From: Emmonsiellopsis sp. PD_33 | Taxonomy: Eukaryota; Ascomycota; Eurotiomycetes; Onygenales; Ajellomycetaceae | Direction: 5' to 3' | DNA: 64,000 bases | Assembly: GCA_032988165.1 (NCBI GenBank) | Contig: JANTQF010000158.1 | Coordinates: forward strand, 1-64,000 | In this document: positions 42,968-55,639 of the stretch, in pieces | How positions within the stretch are numbered: position 1 is the stretch's first letter | How the letters are laid out: every line of letters starts with the position of its first letter | Made by a program: the position numbers and the translations under genes | Notes under the pieces: model-generated | Databases searched by the model: none | Seen by the model: the letters and a program-made list of their open reading frames with translations, nothing else | What the model was told of the DNA's origin: nothing

Positions 42968-44850
42968 ACCTCATGGAAGATGTAGGAGTTATTAAAATTA
43001 ATGATCTTACCCTCTCTACCCTTCTTCTTACCCTCCTCTCTACCCTCCTGCCTGCAGATGAATGCTCTGTGAATGAATGCCCTGTAAAGCTCTAATCTCC
43101 TCCAGAAGGGATATTCACCAACCTTATAGAGACCAGGAAATTCATTGATGACTAGGTGTACTCATATGGCTATACTCTCTGCATTCAGCATAATAATACA
43201 TAATTCCTCAAATGGCTTTAAGTCATCAAATGGACTGTTTACCTGCAGTGTGATAGAAGTAGCACTTATAAGAAAAGACATATAGCTATTAACTGTGAGG
43301 TTAAAAGATCTCACACATCAATGTGAAAGACTGAATGCCTGTTCTCTCTACAGCTCTATAACTATAGTGATTAAGGCTGTGATTATTACTTGAAGATTCT
43401 AGAGCTATCTCATAATCACAGCTCAGTAGATGAGATTGCACTACTACTGTACTGATATCAAAATATACACTGCATGCAGAGATCAATTAAATGTTATTTA
43501 ACAGGTGGTTTAATAGCCTATTAAATGATGATACTGGTTTAGGAAGAATATGGAAATCTTATGATTACACTGAAGGATATTCATAATCATTGCCAGGTTA
43601 TAAACTAAAAATGCCTGGCAGGCTGTCTTTGAATACAAGCCACCCTCATAGATTTTGCAGAGGATTTCATTATTTTTAATGAAAGAGATTACTGTAACTA
43701 GATTACATACATTATCTTCTTTCATAAAGGTTTCTTAGTGTTTCTATCCAATTTCCCAGAGGTTATCCTTATAAATGCTACATATAAGATCAACTGATTC
43801 AATCTCCTGATGATTAATATTATTAGTTGCACCTCTCTGAATTGCACATTCTATATTGATGGAGTATTCATGTATGAGATGTTAGATTTCTATAACTGGC
43901 TGTTAAGACACTTGCTCTCAATGTACTGACTTGCCTGCTAAATCCTCTATCCTATGACTATAGTTAGTGATGCAGATTCTTCATTCATTGCAGTATATTT
44001 TCAGACCTTACTAAATATCAAATACCTGCTTTGTATCTAGCATGTTAAACATTACATTTAGGTGTTCATTAAAAAACATCTTCATGATGAAGCACTACAC
44101 CAGGGAAACCTGCTAGATTTAGTGATCCCTCATTATGTCAATATAATATGTGATTTCATCAAGGTGGATATCTCAACATTTTTTAATGCTGTCACTCAGG
44201 ATGAATATACTATTACCTGGCAGGCATTTTACTGTAAATATCTGATAGAAAATCCCACTGTTTTAGTATATATATTAAATTAGTGGCTTCCTCATAAGGA
44301 AAAGATCATAACATCATAGGTGAATTAAGTGACTCATTTTGAAAATACTACAACATCACATGCTAAGGGCTATCATAAGGTTATAAAGGAACTTCTCCCT
44401 CATGCTAGTACTACTCATATTAATGATGTGATTCTACAACTATGTTATTATCTCAACATATGGAATCTAGAGATTCTAAGTGAGATTGCCACTAAAAAAA
44501 TCACTTACTACTATAACCATTGAAACCTGCTATTTAGGAAATGTATAGCAGTTATATCACCCTATACCTTTAACTAAATTCTCAATATGATGAGGTAGTA
44601 GAATTTGAATATAACTACTTATCTTCCTCCCTGTACTGGCTACCTCTACACTATTATGAGACTCTCCTATACTCATGTTATTCAGTAACATCTTACAGAT
44701 GGGACTACTCTACAGGTGGAGGACTTTTACTGCCATTGGTGTTTAGATGCCTTAGTCCCTGAATCAATTGATTATTGCCTTGTAGTTGCAGAGCTGGAGT
44801 GGATCCTCCCATGGTCACACCCTTATATAGCTTTAATGGTAGGGAGTGGA
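42968..44850 (+). pseudogene. MULE transposase, main piece
   Basis: The frame resumes at 42976 directly after the hAT duplication. A FAR1-like DNA-binding region (~43100-43460) shows F..L.E..KFI..yaysyGYTL, YLQCDRSSTYK and SHNHSS. The catalytic region (~43745-44060) shows NATYKIN (a DATYK motif with D changed to N), FMYEMLDFYNWLL, TIVSDADSSFIAV and YLLCI.HVKHYI, the order found in Mutator-like transposases. LPPCTGYLYTIMRLSYTHVIQ near 44620-44690 resembles a SWIM zinc motif. Stops break the frame repeatedly. The TIRs survive, so the element could still be moved in trans. Confidence 0.82.
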
Positions 44851-44973
44851 TGAATCCTCTCACAATTTGAATAGGTTGATATAATGTTGGATAGAGATTA
44901 ATGGGTAGTAAATATATAGGTGGTAGAAGTGGAATAACCTCAGCCTCAGTGGGGTTGGCCCTATAGATGCCCA

Positions 44974-45035
44974 TAGGGATAGGGATAGGAGGGTAGAGGC
45001 AGGGGCAGGGGTAGGGGTAGAGGTAGGGGGGGTAG
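44974..45035. repeat. G-rich GGGTAG-type minisatellite
   Basis: AGGGATAGGGATAGGAGGG and following bases, then GGGGTAGGGGTAGAGGTAG, in the 3' non-coding part of the MULE. The composition resembles the repeat at the left edge of the window. Confidence 0.75.
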
Positions 45036-45325
45036 TATACTTGTTACAGTTGAGAATAATGAATTGAATGTTCAATTTGAGAGCATGCAGGGCATTTTTA
45101 ATATAAACATGGAAAATGTGCAAAACTGAATAGAATAGTAATATAATTAAGTGATTTCCATTGTTTTTCATGTTTCCCCTGAATATTAAATACTGTGTGA
45201 TTATCTACATGGATTTCCCCCTGTTTTTTGGCTGTCCCTAGCACTATTACTATCTTCTCTTATCTGGAGATAGATTAATCATTGAATCCCCCTTGGAATC
45301 TAACTCCCTCTACCCCCCTATATGT

Positions 45326-45490
45326 GTATTACTAAGCAAAACCATGGTTGAAATAGACTCCCCTTTTTCCTAATTGGGTTTAGTGCGACCTAAACTGTGG
45401 TCAATTTAGACTCGCTTTTTTCCTAATCAGGTTTAGTGTGGAAAACTGTGGTCGATTTAAATAAAACATGTGGTTGATTTAGCTGGACTC
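45326..45490 (-). repeat. MULE right terminal inverted repeat
   Basis: 165 bp, the reverse complement of 31522-31685, ending GCTGGACTC and followed by ATCTATCAG (45491-45499). Confidence 0.93.
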
Positions 45491-45499
45491 ATCTATCAG

Positions 45500-47421
45500 T
45501 GCTGCCTTGTTCTAAAATAGATTAATAAAAATAAAAACTGGGATCTGTAGTTTCCGCCTTGCAGAGTGACTGACATCAGTGAGTGCGGTTTCACAATCGG
45601 CATTCGGATCCATGCACAGAATACAATGCAAGATCTTGTTCTCGTGTCTCGTGCTGAAGAAAGGGTCGATGTTGCACGTAGTATATCCGTGCCTTTGGGT
45701 TTCCCGGAGCCCTGTGCTTCCGAGAAGCGAGAGCCTTTGACGGTCTGCTAGGATGCGAGGTTGGAGGGTTGCAGGGTTGAGGATTCAAGTTCGTCCGTTC
45801 CAAGGAGCCGGAGAGGATAGAGCCCGCTATCCGGAGCCTGGAGGATGCTGAATGAGCCTCTCGAGGTTTGGGCTGGGACGTGGCATGCTGCGCCCTCAGC
45901 TCCAAAGTGACGGGGGTTACACAATAACCAACTATTGGCTATTTCGAAAGGCATACTCCGTCCTTGTCTTTCTCAAGAGGCATGTCGACAGTTTATAGTT
46001 CTTGATGTCGTTACGGAGTAGATGAGTTCGTTATCCATCTTCCTTATCATAACGTGACCCACGAAGCCCTAGCCCGTCGTCGGGTTCGTTTTTTCTTCCA
46101 TGGACCACAAAATATCCTTGGTTGACTTTTATGAAAGTTTTGCTGCATTATTCTCGGATAATAACAAGCATGACTGGGGCTTTTACGCGGGGACGACGCA
46201 TCCGGACAATCTGATCCGTCTGGCCCGCTGTCTCCTACAAGTGATCTTCCCAGAGTCGACTTTTAACAATGCCCCAATGCGGAAATGAAGCATATCAGCC
46301 CTGGAGCTCGGTTAGAGCTCGCCAAGCCGCCGGCCAGGTTAGCATCAACGACGCATCCTGTACGAATTCCCACGAAGCGCATCTGATTCGTCCTCTGGCG
46401 TCGTCTGGAGACTCGGGGGGAACAACCTCGGCGGGGGGTAGTTAAAATTATAAACCCCGCAGACAATGGGGATGGGGAGGGGTGCGGCGTGCCCGAACGC
46501 AAAAGGTCTTTCTTTTCACAATGCTGTTGACAGTTGGTCGAGTCAGTTGATACAACCTCCTGTAACTCATGTTTACACCTTGGTCCGTCCCACATTAATA
46601 CCGGGGCTGTGGTACCAGGGATGAAGGGATGGGGATAACAGCGAAATGAGCTTTGGGTTCGGCATCCTTTCACAGGCGCCTCGATGCTAAAAGCTGAATC
46701 ACAAGACCGTTGCGCCGCAAGGGAAGACTCGATTATTCAGTGACCGCAAATGCAATGCCTGGTAACGTCAGCTTTCCGGGCATAGGTCCATAGTCTCATA
46801 TCGAGATTCCCCAAGACATGGCCCCCCTAGCTCTGAGCCGTTCCAAGACCCACACCCTGAAACCGAAGTTCCAGGGCCTCATCAATCCTGAATGTGACGC
46901 TGTAAAAAGTATGGTGAAAATTACCACACATAACCAGCTGCTCCGCCACTAACAATAGTTACCGCCACGGATGGGGTGGTTTCCGTGTTCTGTATGGGGA
47001 ATTACCAGCATCTCATCAATACGTCGGCTCTACTCCGATATCTGAGGCAAGGAGCAAAAAAAAAAAGGACAGACCTTTCAGTTCTTTCCGGATCGCAGAA
47101 CGGCGCATTGCAGTTGCCTTTTGTCTTGCTTTCCAGTCATCCCTCGTTCTTCTTTCTTTGCCTTTCCTTAATAATCTTTCAGACCTTCTCTTCTCGCATA
47201 CTTATTAGCAGCGCCTGCTGCCCAGCCAACGTCAGGATCTAACAGAGAGCTTTTTGTTTTGCCCCCATAGGCAGTGCGATAGCAAAACGCTTCCGACTTA
47301 TTACACCTCTTCATCAACTACACCCCAATGTTTAAAAGATAGGGTTCATTGGGCTACGCATCCTAATCGTCCTTGTCAGTATTCGTCCTGGAAGAAGTTG
47401 GCTTGGGAGTTCTAGCATGCC
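45500..47421. other. 1.9-kb upstream region of the PDR transporter
   Basis: GC-balanced DNA with only short ORFs (61 aa at 45566, 62 aa at 46100, a 136-aa minus ORF at 46263-46673) of no recognisable content. It contains CT-rich leader sequence at ~47120-47220. One end lies against the MULE, so the insertion may define the distal limit of the promoter. Confidence 0.5.
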
Positions 47422-50400
47422 ATGGCGTCGAACCAGGACCCAAATCCCCTCGAAATAAAGGGGGAAAGAGAGAAAGAATCCGAACCCACGTCTTCCGACC
47501 AAGATGCAAAAGTTAGCACCGCCAGCTCGATTACCGCGGGCAAAGCATCTGCCTCCGATGGCGGGGATACCGGTATAACACAGACGCAGGAGAAGAATTT
47601 GGCAGACCTCGCCCGCCGCATGTCCCATATCTCAAGGCGGAGCAGCGTATACACGCACAACGCTGAAGGCGTCATCAACCCCTTTGTCGACAGCGAATCG
47701 GATCCTGAATTGAACCCCAACAACGAAAAGTTCAATGTGCGCAAATGGATGAAGACCATACTCCAAATTAATTCGAGGGACCCCGAACGCTACCCTAGTC
47801 GTACCTCTGGTGTCTCCTTCCGCAGTTTGAATGTCCACGGTTATGGCACGGCAGCTGACTATCAAGCCGATGTTGGGAACGTCTGGCTCAAAGCCTACGG
47901 TGGTCTTAAAGGGTTGTTCGGTTTCCGAGAGAAAGTTCGCATTGATATTCTGCGGGATTTTGAAGGCTTGGTGAAGAGCGGGGAGATGCTCGTCGTCCTG
48001 GGACGGCCAGGAAGGTAAAGATCCTTCCCTCCTATTTCGCATTCGACAGCTTGATGCTTATATTTCATTCTAGCGGTTGTTCAACCTTCCTCAAGACTAT
48101 AGCTGGTGAAACTCATGGTTTATACATGGAAGAAGGAAACGACGTTCAATACCAAGGCGTCTCCTGGGATCAAATGCATAAGAATTTTCGCGGCGAAGTC
48201 ATCTATCAGGCGGAAACGGAAACCCACTTCCCCCAATTGACTGCGGGCGAGACTCTATATTTCGCGGCCCACGCTCGTGCGCCAGCCAACCGCTTCCCTG
48301 GTGTTACCCGGGATCAATACGCCCAGCACATGCGTGATGTTGTTATGACCATGCTAAGCCTGTCTCATACGGTGAACACCAAGGTCGGCAATGAGTACAT
48401 CCGTGGTGTGTCTGGTGGTGAGAGAAAGCGAATCAGTATCGCAGAGACTACTCTCAGCGGAAGCCCGCTTCAATGCTGGGACAACAGTACTAGAGGACTG
48501 GATAGTGCGAATGCTTTAGAATTGTAAGTGGTCGACCCCTATGAGGAGAAACCATTTATTTACTGCCCCCTGAACCACCTCCCTCCTGATGCCGGACACG
48601 TGATTCATGAACCCTAACTGATATATCATGCAGCGTAAAATCACTCCGTCTTTCGACCCAATACTCAGGAACAACAGCAATTGTGGCTATCTACCAAGCT
48701 GGACAGGCCATCTATGATATTTTTGACAAAGCTATTGTTCTGTACGAAGGCAGGCAGATCTTCTTCGGAAGCGCCACACATGCAAAGAATTACTTTGTTG
48801 ATATGGGTTTCTTCTGCCCTGATCGACAGACAACGGGTAATAATCCTTCCCAGAGCTTGTCAATAACCTAATCTGGATGCTGATTACCTCTACAGGCGAT
48901 TTCTTGACATCCCTGACCAATCCGGAGGAACGACGAGTAAGAGAGGGCTTCGAATCCCTAGTTCCCCGCACCCCGGATGAATTCGCAGAACGATGGAAGC
49001 AAAGCCCCGAGCGTGCTTCTCTACTCGCCGACATAGAAGCCTACCAAAGCCAGTACCCTCTAGGCGGAGCACAATTAGACAAGTTCCAGGCATCTCGCAG
49101 CGCACAGAAGTCGAAAAGTAGCCGAGCCAAATCGCCATATACACTGTCGTACTGGATGCAGATAAAACTGTGCATGTGGAGAGGATTCCAGCGGCTCAAG
49201 GGTGATATGTCGATGACTTTGACTTCAGTCATTGGCAATATCGTCATGTCACTCATTATCTCCAGCGTCTTTTACAACCTTCCCAGTGATACTAGCAGTT
49301 TCTTCAGCAGAGGGGCCTTGCTCTTCTTTGCTATCCTTATGAACGGCTTTGCAAGTTCCCTCGAGATTATGACCCTTTGGCAGCAACGTCCGATTGTGGA
49401 AAAGCACGACAAATACGCCCTGTACCACCCATCTGCCGAAGCTATTAGTTCCATGGTCGTTGACCTCCCTTCAAAGGCAATCGTCGCCGTCGTGTTTAAT
49501 CTAATCTTATATTTCATGACAAACCTCAGGAGAACCCCCGGCCATTTTTTTATATTCTTCCTCTTTTCGATTTCCACAACATTGACAATGTCGAATATTT
49601 TCCGCTCAATCGGCTCTGTCTCGAGAACCCTCGCGCAGGCCATGGTGCCATCTTCACTATTCATGCTTTCACTCATTATTTATACTGGATTCACCGTTCC
49701 TGTCCGAGATATGCATCCCTGGTTTAAGTGGATAAGCTACATTAACCCTATTGCATATGCTTTTGAGTCCCTTATGATCAATGAATTCCACGACCGTCGC
49801 TTCGATTGTGCAAGTTTCATTCCAACGGGTCCGACCTACCTGAATAATGAATCGAGAATCTGCGTAGGCGCAGGTGCCGAGGCAGGTCAGGCCTGGATTG
49901 ACGGGGATGACTTTATCAACACCTCCTACGAGTATTACGCAAAGAACATGTGGAGAAATTTTGGCATCCTCTGTGCCTTTTTTGTCTTCTTTCTAATCGT
50001 ATATATTGTCGCTGCGGAAAAGGTCAATGCCAAACCGTCCAAGGGTGAAGTTCTGGTTTACCGGCGCGGAAGAATGCCACCGGAGTTGAGGCAGAAACAA
50101 AATAAAAAGTCCGGAACCGATCTGGAAGCCGCCGAGGCTGCTCATGAGAGGCAGAGAATTGAGCAGAATCGCCTGGAACAAATTGCGTCTCTTGTGAAAC
50201 AGACATCGATTTTCCATTGGGAGAATGTCTGCTATGATATCAAGATCAAAGGCCAAACGAGACGAATCCTTGACCAAGTGGACGGTTGGGTTAAGCCTGG
50301 TACTTTGACGGCTTTGATGGGCGTTTCTGGCGCCGGGAAGACAACGCTTCTTGATGTTTTGGCCAACCGGGTCACAATGGGCATTGTTACTGGTGAAATG

Positions 50401-52303
50401 CTGGTTGATGGACGACTCCGTGATGAATCATTCCAGCGTAAAACCGGATACGTGCAGCAGCAAGACCTTCATCTTGAAATCAGCACTGTCAGGGAGGCTT
50501 TGACTTTTAGCGCCCTCCTCCGCCAGCCGTCAACCACACCTCGTGCAGAGAAAGAGGCTTATGTGGAGGAGGTAATCAAAATGCTAGGCATGCAGGAATA
50601 TGCTGATGCCATCGTCGGCATTCTCGGTGAGGGATTGAACGTGGAGCAGCGAAAACGTCTCACTATTGGCGTTGAAATTGCAGCCAAGCCAGACCTATTG
50701 CTATTCTTTGACGAACCAACATCGGGATTGGACTCTCAAACTTCTTACAGTATTTGCGCATTGATGCGTAAGCTGGCTGATCATGGGCAGGCAGTTTTGT
50801 GCACAATCCACCAGCCATCTGCCATGTTGATGCAGGAATTTGATCGGTTACTCTTCCTAGCTGCGGGTGGCAAGACAGTTTATTTTGGTGAGCTTGGGGA
50901 AAACATGAGCACTCTCATCGAGTACTTTGAAAAGAAAGGAGCCCCCAAATGTCCCCCGTCGGCAAATCCAGCCGAGTGGATGTTGGAAGTCATTGGTGCT
51001 GCTCCTGGTTCACACTCGGTTCAGGATTGGCCCGAGGTCTGGAAGGAAAGTCCTGAGCGTGTAGAAGTTCGCCGTCAGCTTGCCGAAATGAAGAGGGAAT
51101 TGTCCCAGAAGCCCCAGCCACCCCGTACTGCCGGATATTCCGAATTCGCCATGCCACTGTGGTATCAGTATCTTATTTGCCAGCACCGAATGTTCCAACA
51201 GTACTGGCGTACTCCGGAATACATATATGCTAAGGCAACACTGGCTATTATCCCTGTAAGTCATTTAGTACCCAGAAAATTATCCCCGTTGGTCTTAATG
51301 TCTATGCCGCCTTTACTTTTGGGAATTGAGACTAACCCCTATTTTTCTGCTCTTCATGCAGCCGTTGTTCATTGGATTTACATTCTATAAAACTCCCACG
51401 AGTCTTCAAGGTCTTCAAAACCAAATGTTTGCAATTTTTATGTTCCTTGTCCTGTTCCCCAGTCTCGTTCAACAGATGATGCCGTATTTCGTCACCCAGC
51501 GATCGCTATACGAGGTTCGTGAGAGGCCCTCAAAGGCTTATTCATGGAAGGCGTTCATGCTCTCCAGTGTCTTGATAGAACTGCCCTGGAATTCGCTTAT
51601 GGCTGTGCCATCGTTCTTTGCCTGGTACTATCCGATTGGATTTGTCCAAAATGCCGGCGAAAATGTCACTGAACGGAGCGGCACTATGTTCCTCCTTATC
51701 TGGATCTTCCTCATGTTCAGCTCAACGTTTAGCTCTATGATCATCGCTGGAGTGGACCAAGCCGAGACGGGCGGAAATATTGCGCAATTGATGTTCTCCT
51801 TGACCCTTATATTTTGCGGGTAAGTCGATTGCCCTCATAATTATGTTCTCTTTCTTTCGTCTAACATAACGATAAACAGTGTCCTGTCAACCAAAGATAT
51901 GATGCCAAAATTCTGGATATTTATGTATCGTCTTTCTCCCTTTACATACTTCGTTTCCGCTGTTCTCTCGGTTGGCGTCGCGCAGACCGATGTCCACTGC
52001 TCGGATATCGAGCTACTAAAGGTCCCTCCACCCGATGGCCAGACCTGCATAGAATACTTCAGGGACTTCATGATGCTCGCCGGCGGTCAACCCGTGAACC
52101 CTAATGCCACCGATATGTGCCAGTTCTGTCCTATCGTCGGGACAGACGACTACCTCGCTCAGGTCAATATTTTCTATGCCGATCGCTGGCGCAATATCGG
52201 AATTCTGTTCGCGTACATTGTTTTCAACGTCCTGGGCGCCATCGGACTTTATTGGCTCCTCCGAGTCCCAAAGAAGGGGCAGAAGAAGGAGAAAAAGGAA
52301 TAA
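47422..52303 (+). CDS. PDR-type ABC-G multidrug transporter
   Basis: Proposed CDS is join(47422..48014,48074..48523,48634..48836,48896..51255,51362..51819,51880..52303), 1,495 aa, phases consistent at all five introns. The order is NBD1-TMD1-NBD2-TMD2, the reversed PDR topology. NBD1 has the degenerate Walker A GRPGSGCST (Lys replaced by Cys), signature VSGGERKRIS and CWDNSTRGLDSANALE. NBD2 has canonical Walker A GVSGAGKTT, a degenerate signature LNVEQRKRLT and FFDEPTSGLDSQTS. This asymmetry is a family trait, so the protein looks functional. TMD1 and TMD2 each show several helices, and MPYFVTQRSLYEVRERPSKAYSW precedes the TMD2 helices. Such pumps export azoles and other hydrophobic compounds from the plasma membrane. 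The closest families are Cdr1/Pdr5-like. Confidence 0.95.
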
Positions 52304-53160
52304 CTGATATTGAGCGGTATTGTTTCTATTATTTACTTTGTTTTATTCACTTAATTTTTAAGTTCTACTTGGTCATTATCTTGACTCACAACACTGGCCG
52401 CCATTTTTTCGCACCTTGTCTTTTCCTGACCTTATGAACCCTGACCGCCTTTCATCCTCTCTTTATTTTCATTTCTTGGGGAAAACCCTTACATATAGAT
52501 GTTGTCATAGATACATACACGCCTATAATTCTTCCTATTAGATATCTAAATTATAAAGCAGTACTTCGTTCATTTAATATCCATTCTTCTAAAAGAATAT
52601 TTCCACGGCCATGATAAGACCTCCAGGAAGACATGTCCATTCAGGACCCAGAGACAAGGACGAATGGGGGCTGATATGTGATGCTTAATGAATAGAAAAA
52701 ATATAGTTACAATGGAAAAGTCAAGCAGCCAGGAGAGAGACGACGTTGAAAGAAAGTTAAGAACAGGGCCCAGAACCCCAGATTCAGACGTCCTTGAAAA
52801 CCCGAAAAAAACCGGAACCGGTAACTAGTGAGCAAATAAATCACTCAACCCCCTCCGTCCAATACGAGTGGTAATTACCAATCGGATCCACTAATCGTGC
52901 CCTTTCCAGACACCAGAATCAGCCGGCCTGAATGTGTATAAATATGGTTTATTTCGGTTCATCTTCGAGATAAATGTACCCGAGGATTACCGGCTTAATG
53001 GATCGTCTCTGTAAAAGAACTTATTTCATAGTTGTATACGTGATTTAGACTGAAGTTCTCTATATAACACTTGAGCAATCTCTCCTCCAAAGCAACCAAC
53101 AATACTGCGTGCGCACACGATGAAAATAAATTGTAGCCGTGGGCATAATGCGGAGTTTAT
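52304..53160. other. intergenic, convergent 3' ends
   Basis: Between the PDR transporter and the MFS gene; AT-rich, no supported gene. Confidence 0.6.
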
Positions 53161-55639
53161 TTACCGCTTGTTGATGGCTACCTCCGCGTCCGCTCTAATG
53201 ATATCATCTGTGAGTGTCTCAACAGACTCGGAGTCTTGGGAAGAACTTTGCGTTTCATCATGCTTCCTAAACCAGGGCAAAACGTAAGTATGGGTAAAAA
53301 CTACCAATCGCTGGCATAGAACAATAAATAAGCGCATATGAAATATGGGTTGGACATAAACACCTCTTAGTTATTTCCCGCCGGTGCAAAAACCTAATTG
53401 TCAACGCTGTTACAATTAACGCTGATGACATTACCATCGAAGTAATATAGCCCTTGTGATACCTCGGGGCATCAACTTGCTGCCATACAATCAACGGAAG
53501 CCACGTCTGGAACACGTAGGCCATTTCGTTCATGCTCCCAATGACGATCGCTCGTTCTTCATTATTTGAAGAGCAGACTTCGTGGGCCCATCTGAAAAGG
53601 TTGTTTGGAAAGGAGTGGTTAGTTTATCTCAATGGATTTCGCAATGGCAAATGAGGGGGGGATGAAAAGGACCTACGCCATGCAAAGCCCGCTCAAACCG
53701 CCACTGCACCCTGCAAGAATAAAGCAGGCCCATTTCCAGCCGACTGGGATATCCCAGATAGACAGCGAAGCACTGCACATAATGTTGATAACCTAGGGTA
53801 ATATTAGTTGTTTCCTTAGATAAAGATATCCTGGTAGTGTGGGAAAAACATTACTCACAGAACCAAAAAGGATCGGTGGCCATCTAGCACCTTTGAAAAC
53901 AGAATCGGATGTCCCTATATTGCTGTATTAGCGGCCATAAGTAAATAACTGAACGTCGGGTAGATGTAGCTAACAGGCATATATTAGCGTAGTAATAACC
54001 TGCACGCCCGATGTAGCTGTGGGATAAGTATTGATTTGTTTAACTGTATACTTCGGGTCTTTAGATTCCTTCAAGAACCTGATAATTGTCAATGAGGACG
54101 TCGATATTCGTTATTCTGAGCACTGCTACTCACTGTTGGAATACGGGCTGGGAGCCTGTTCCAGCGTTGTTAAATGTGCTGTGATATTCGGATTAGTTAT
54201 AGTCATAAAGATAGTCACTGTATGTTCCCATCCAAGTGTAGAAGAAACCATGTGGATGTTCTCCTGCTTCAATGGCCATAGAAACTTACACGTATAGTAG
54301 AGACAATAGATAAATATGCCACGAAGTAAAAATCTTCTTGATTTTTTCTTTGGTATATGGCGCTCGCTTTTTACGGCCCTCGAGTTCCATCCGCTTCTGA
54401 GCAAGGGCCACTTCCTATATCTGGAATTAGAGATCGAAACTCTGCGGCTCTGAAGTTGATGAGTACCTTTTTCGTCAAGTACCATGGACTGGATATCTCT
54501 GGTATGTCTGGTAGTATAAAGTATCCGGCCAGAGCTATCGGAAGCGATATAATTCCATCGACAATGAATAGCCTTTTAGACAACGTCAGTTGAAGGACAT
54601 GAGTAGTTTAATACTGCTAAAATATACCATTGCCAGCCCGCAAAGCCCCCGCGCCCATCAAGGTGGTAAACGCCAGCCATTAAGTACCCCGAGAACATGC
54701 TACCGATTGCGCTGCTTGTGTGAAATATGCAAGATCTCTTTGCAAGCTCGTCCTTTCGGTACCACGACCCAATGATATACTGCATACCTGGATAAAAAGT
54801 ACTTTCCGCAAGTCCTTTTCAATGTAAGCAAAAAATTGACAACGCTACATTAAATTATGTTCAGGGATCAAACATATGTCATACTTACCGATGAAGAACC
54901 TGAGGATATAAAACTGGGTAGGGCTATTGCATCGCGACAGAGCGAACGTCAAGACCGACCATATCACCTAGAGACAAAGTAAAGTCAGTGCATGGATATT
55001 TCTCAGATCAATAAATGCTACCAATTTACCTCCATAGTCGGAATCCAGTATTTTGGCCTAACCCGGGTCAATGCAATATTGCTTGGGATTTCGCCAATCA
55101 CATATCCGACTGTCCATGCTGTTTGCATATAGTTCAATTGATTCTTGTAAAGTCCGAGATCCTCCTTCCTAATATGCTGGTTAGCCACTGTGCTAGAGTC
55201 AAGATCTGGTGGCAAAACACATACATTCCCGAGACGAAGGCATTATTAATGTTGATTTGGTCGAGGTACCTATGCGAATTAGATAAAGGTCCAGTATGGT
55301 TGTTCACACTCATACTTAATAAAGTAGCCTAATAACTCGGTATTAGCAAGTTGTCCAATTACGACCCAGATAGTTTTGACACTCACCCAGAGATGCAAAC
55401 GTGAGAATCGCTGCGTCAATTTTGAAAAGGAATTTCCGTTCTTCCGGAGACTTGTCAAATGTATCCCAGATGTAGCTTGTCCATTTCTGCTTAACCTCTT
55501 TCTTGACAACCGCATCAGAACTATCATCCGTTCGATCATCCATAATGCCGTGGTCTTCCGTAGCGAATTCGAGGGACGGTGTTTGTTTATCTTCCAACGA
55601 TGGGTGGTGAATATATATAATAACTGTTAGACGTAACAA
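53161..55639 (-). CDS. MFS transporter, Dal5/allantoate-permease family
   Basis: A multi-exon gene (about ten exons) whose pieces follow the anion:cation symporter family in order. After an acidic N-terminal tail come FDKSPEERKFLFKIDAAILTF, YLDQININNAFVSG, MKEDLGLYKNQLNYMQTAWT, VGYVIGEIPSNIALTRVRPK, FIGLAESTFYPGMQYIIGSW and GWQWLFIVDGIISLPIALAG. The protein ends DIIRADAEVAINKR at 53161. The first splice joins pass through a 13-nt micro-exon (55316-55328). The start is uncertain: 55639 or the Met at 55543. Family members carry allantoate, ureidosuccinate, biotin, pantothenate or sulfonates with protons; the substrate here is unknown. Its proximity to a dioxygenase and a monooxygenase hints at an organic acid. 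Exon limits in the middle were not resolved one by one. Confidence 0.82.
55316..55328 (-). other. 13-nt micro-exon of the MFS gene
   Basis: Bounded by TTATTAG (acceptor) and GTATG (donor) on the minus strand. It encodes G-YFIK when joined to the flanking exons and keeps the frame from FASLG into YLDQIN. Confidence 0.6.

Larger units (their letters stand above)
31522..45490 (+). mobile_element. MULE DNA transposon carrying a nested hAT element
   Basis: A 13,969-bp block bounded by ~165-bp terminal inverted repeats starting GAGTCCAGCTAAAT and flanked by 9-bp duplications. The host element consists of 31522-31994 and 42968-45490, about 3.0 kb in total, a usual MULE size. The rest is a hAT insertion. 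The transposase gene starts near the left repeat (31755 or 31794) and continues after the hAT in the same frame through a FAR1-like DNA-binding region, the MULE catalytic region and a SWIM-like zinc motif. Stops scattered through the coding part indicate decay by RIP. Confidence 0.9.

Noticed and set aside
31522..45490. Interpretation as a Starship or KDZ giant element
   Set aside because: No tyrosine-recombinase captain (DUF3435) or KDZ transposase pattern is seen; the TIRs, duplications and transposase motifs fit a MULE with a nested hAT.
46100..46673. Short ORFs upstream of the PDR transporter
   Set aside because: A 62-aa ORF and an opposing 136-aa ORF without motifs; treated as non-coding.
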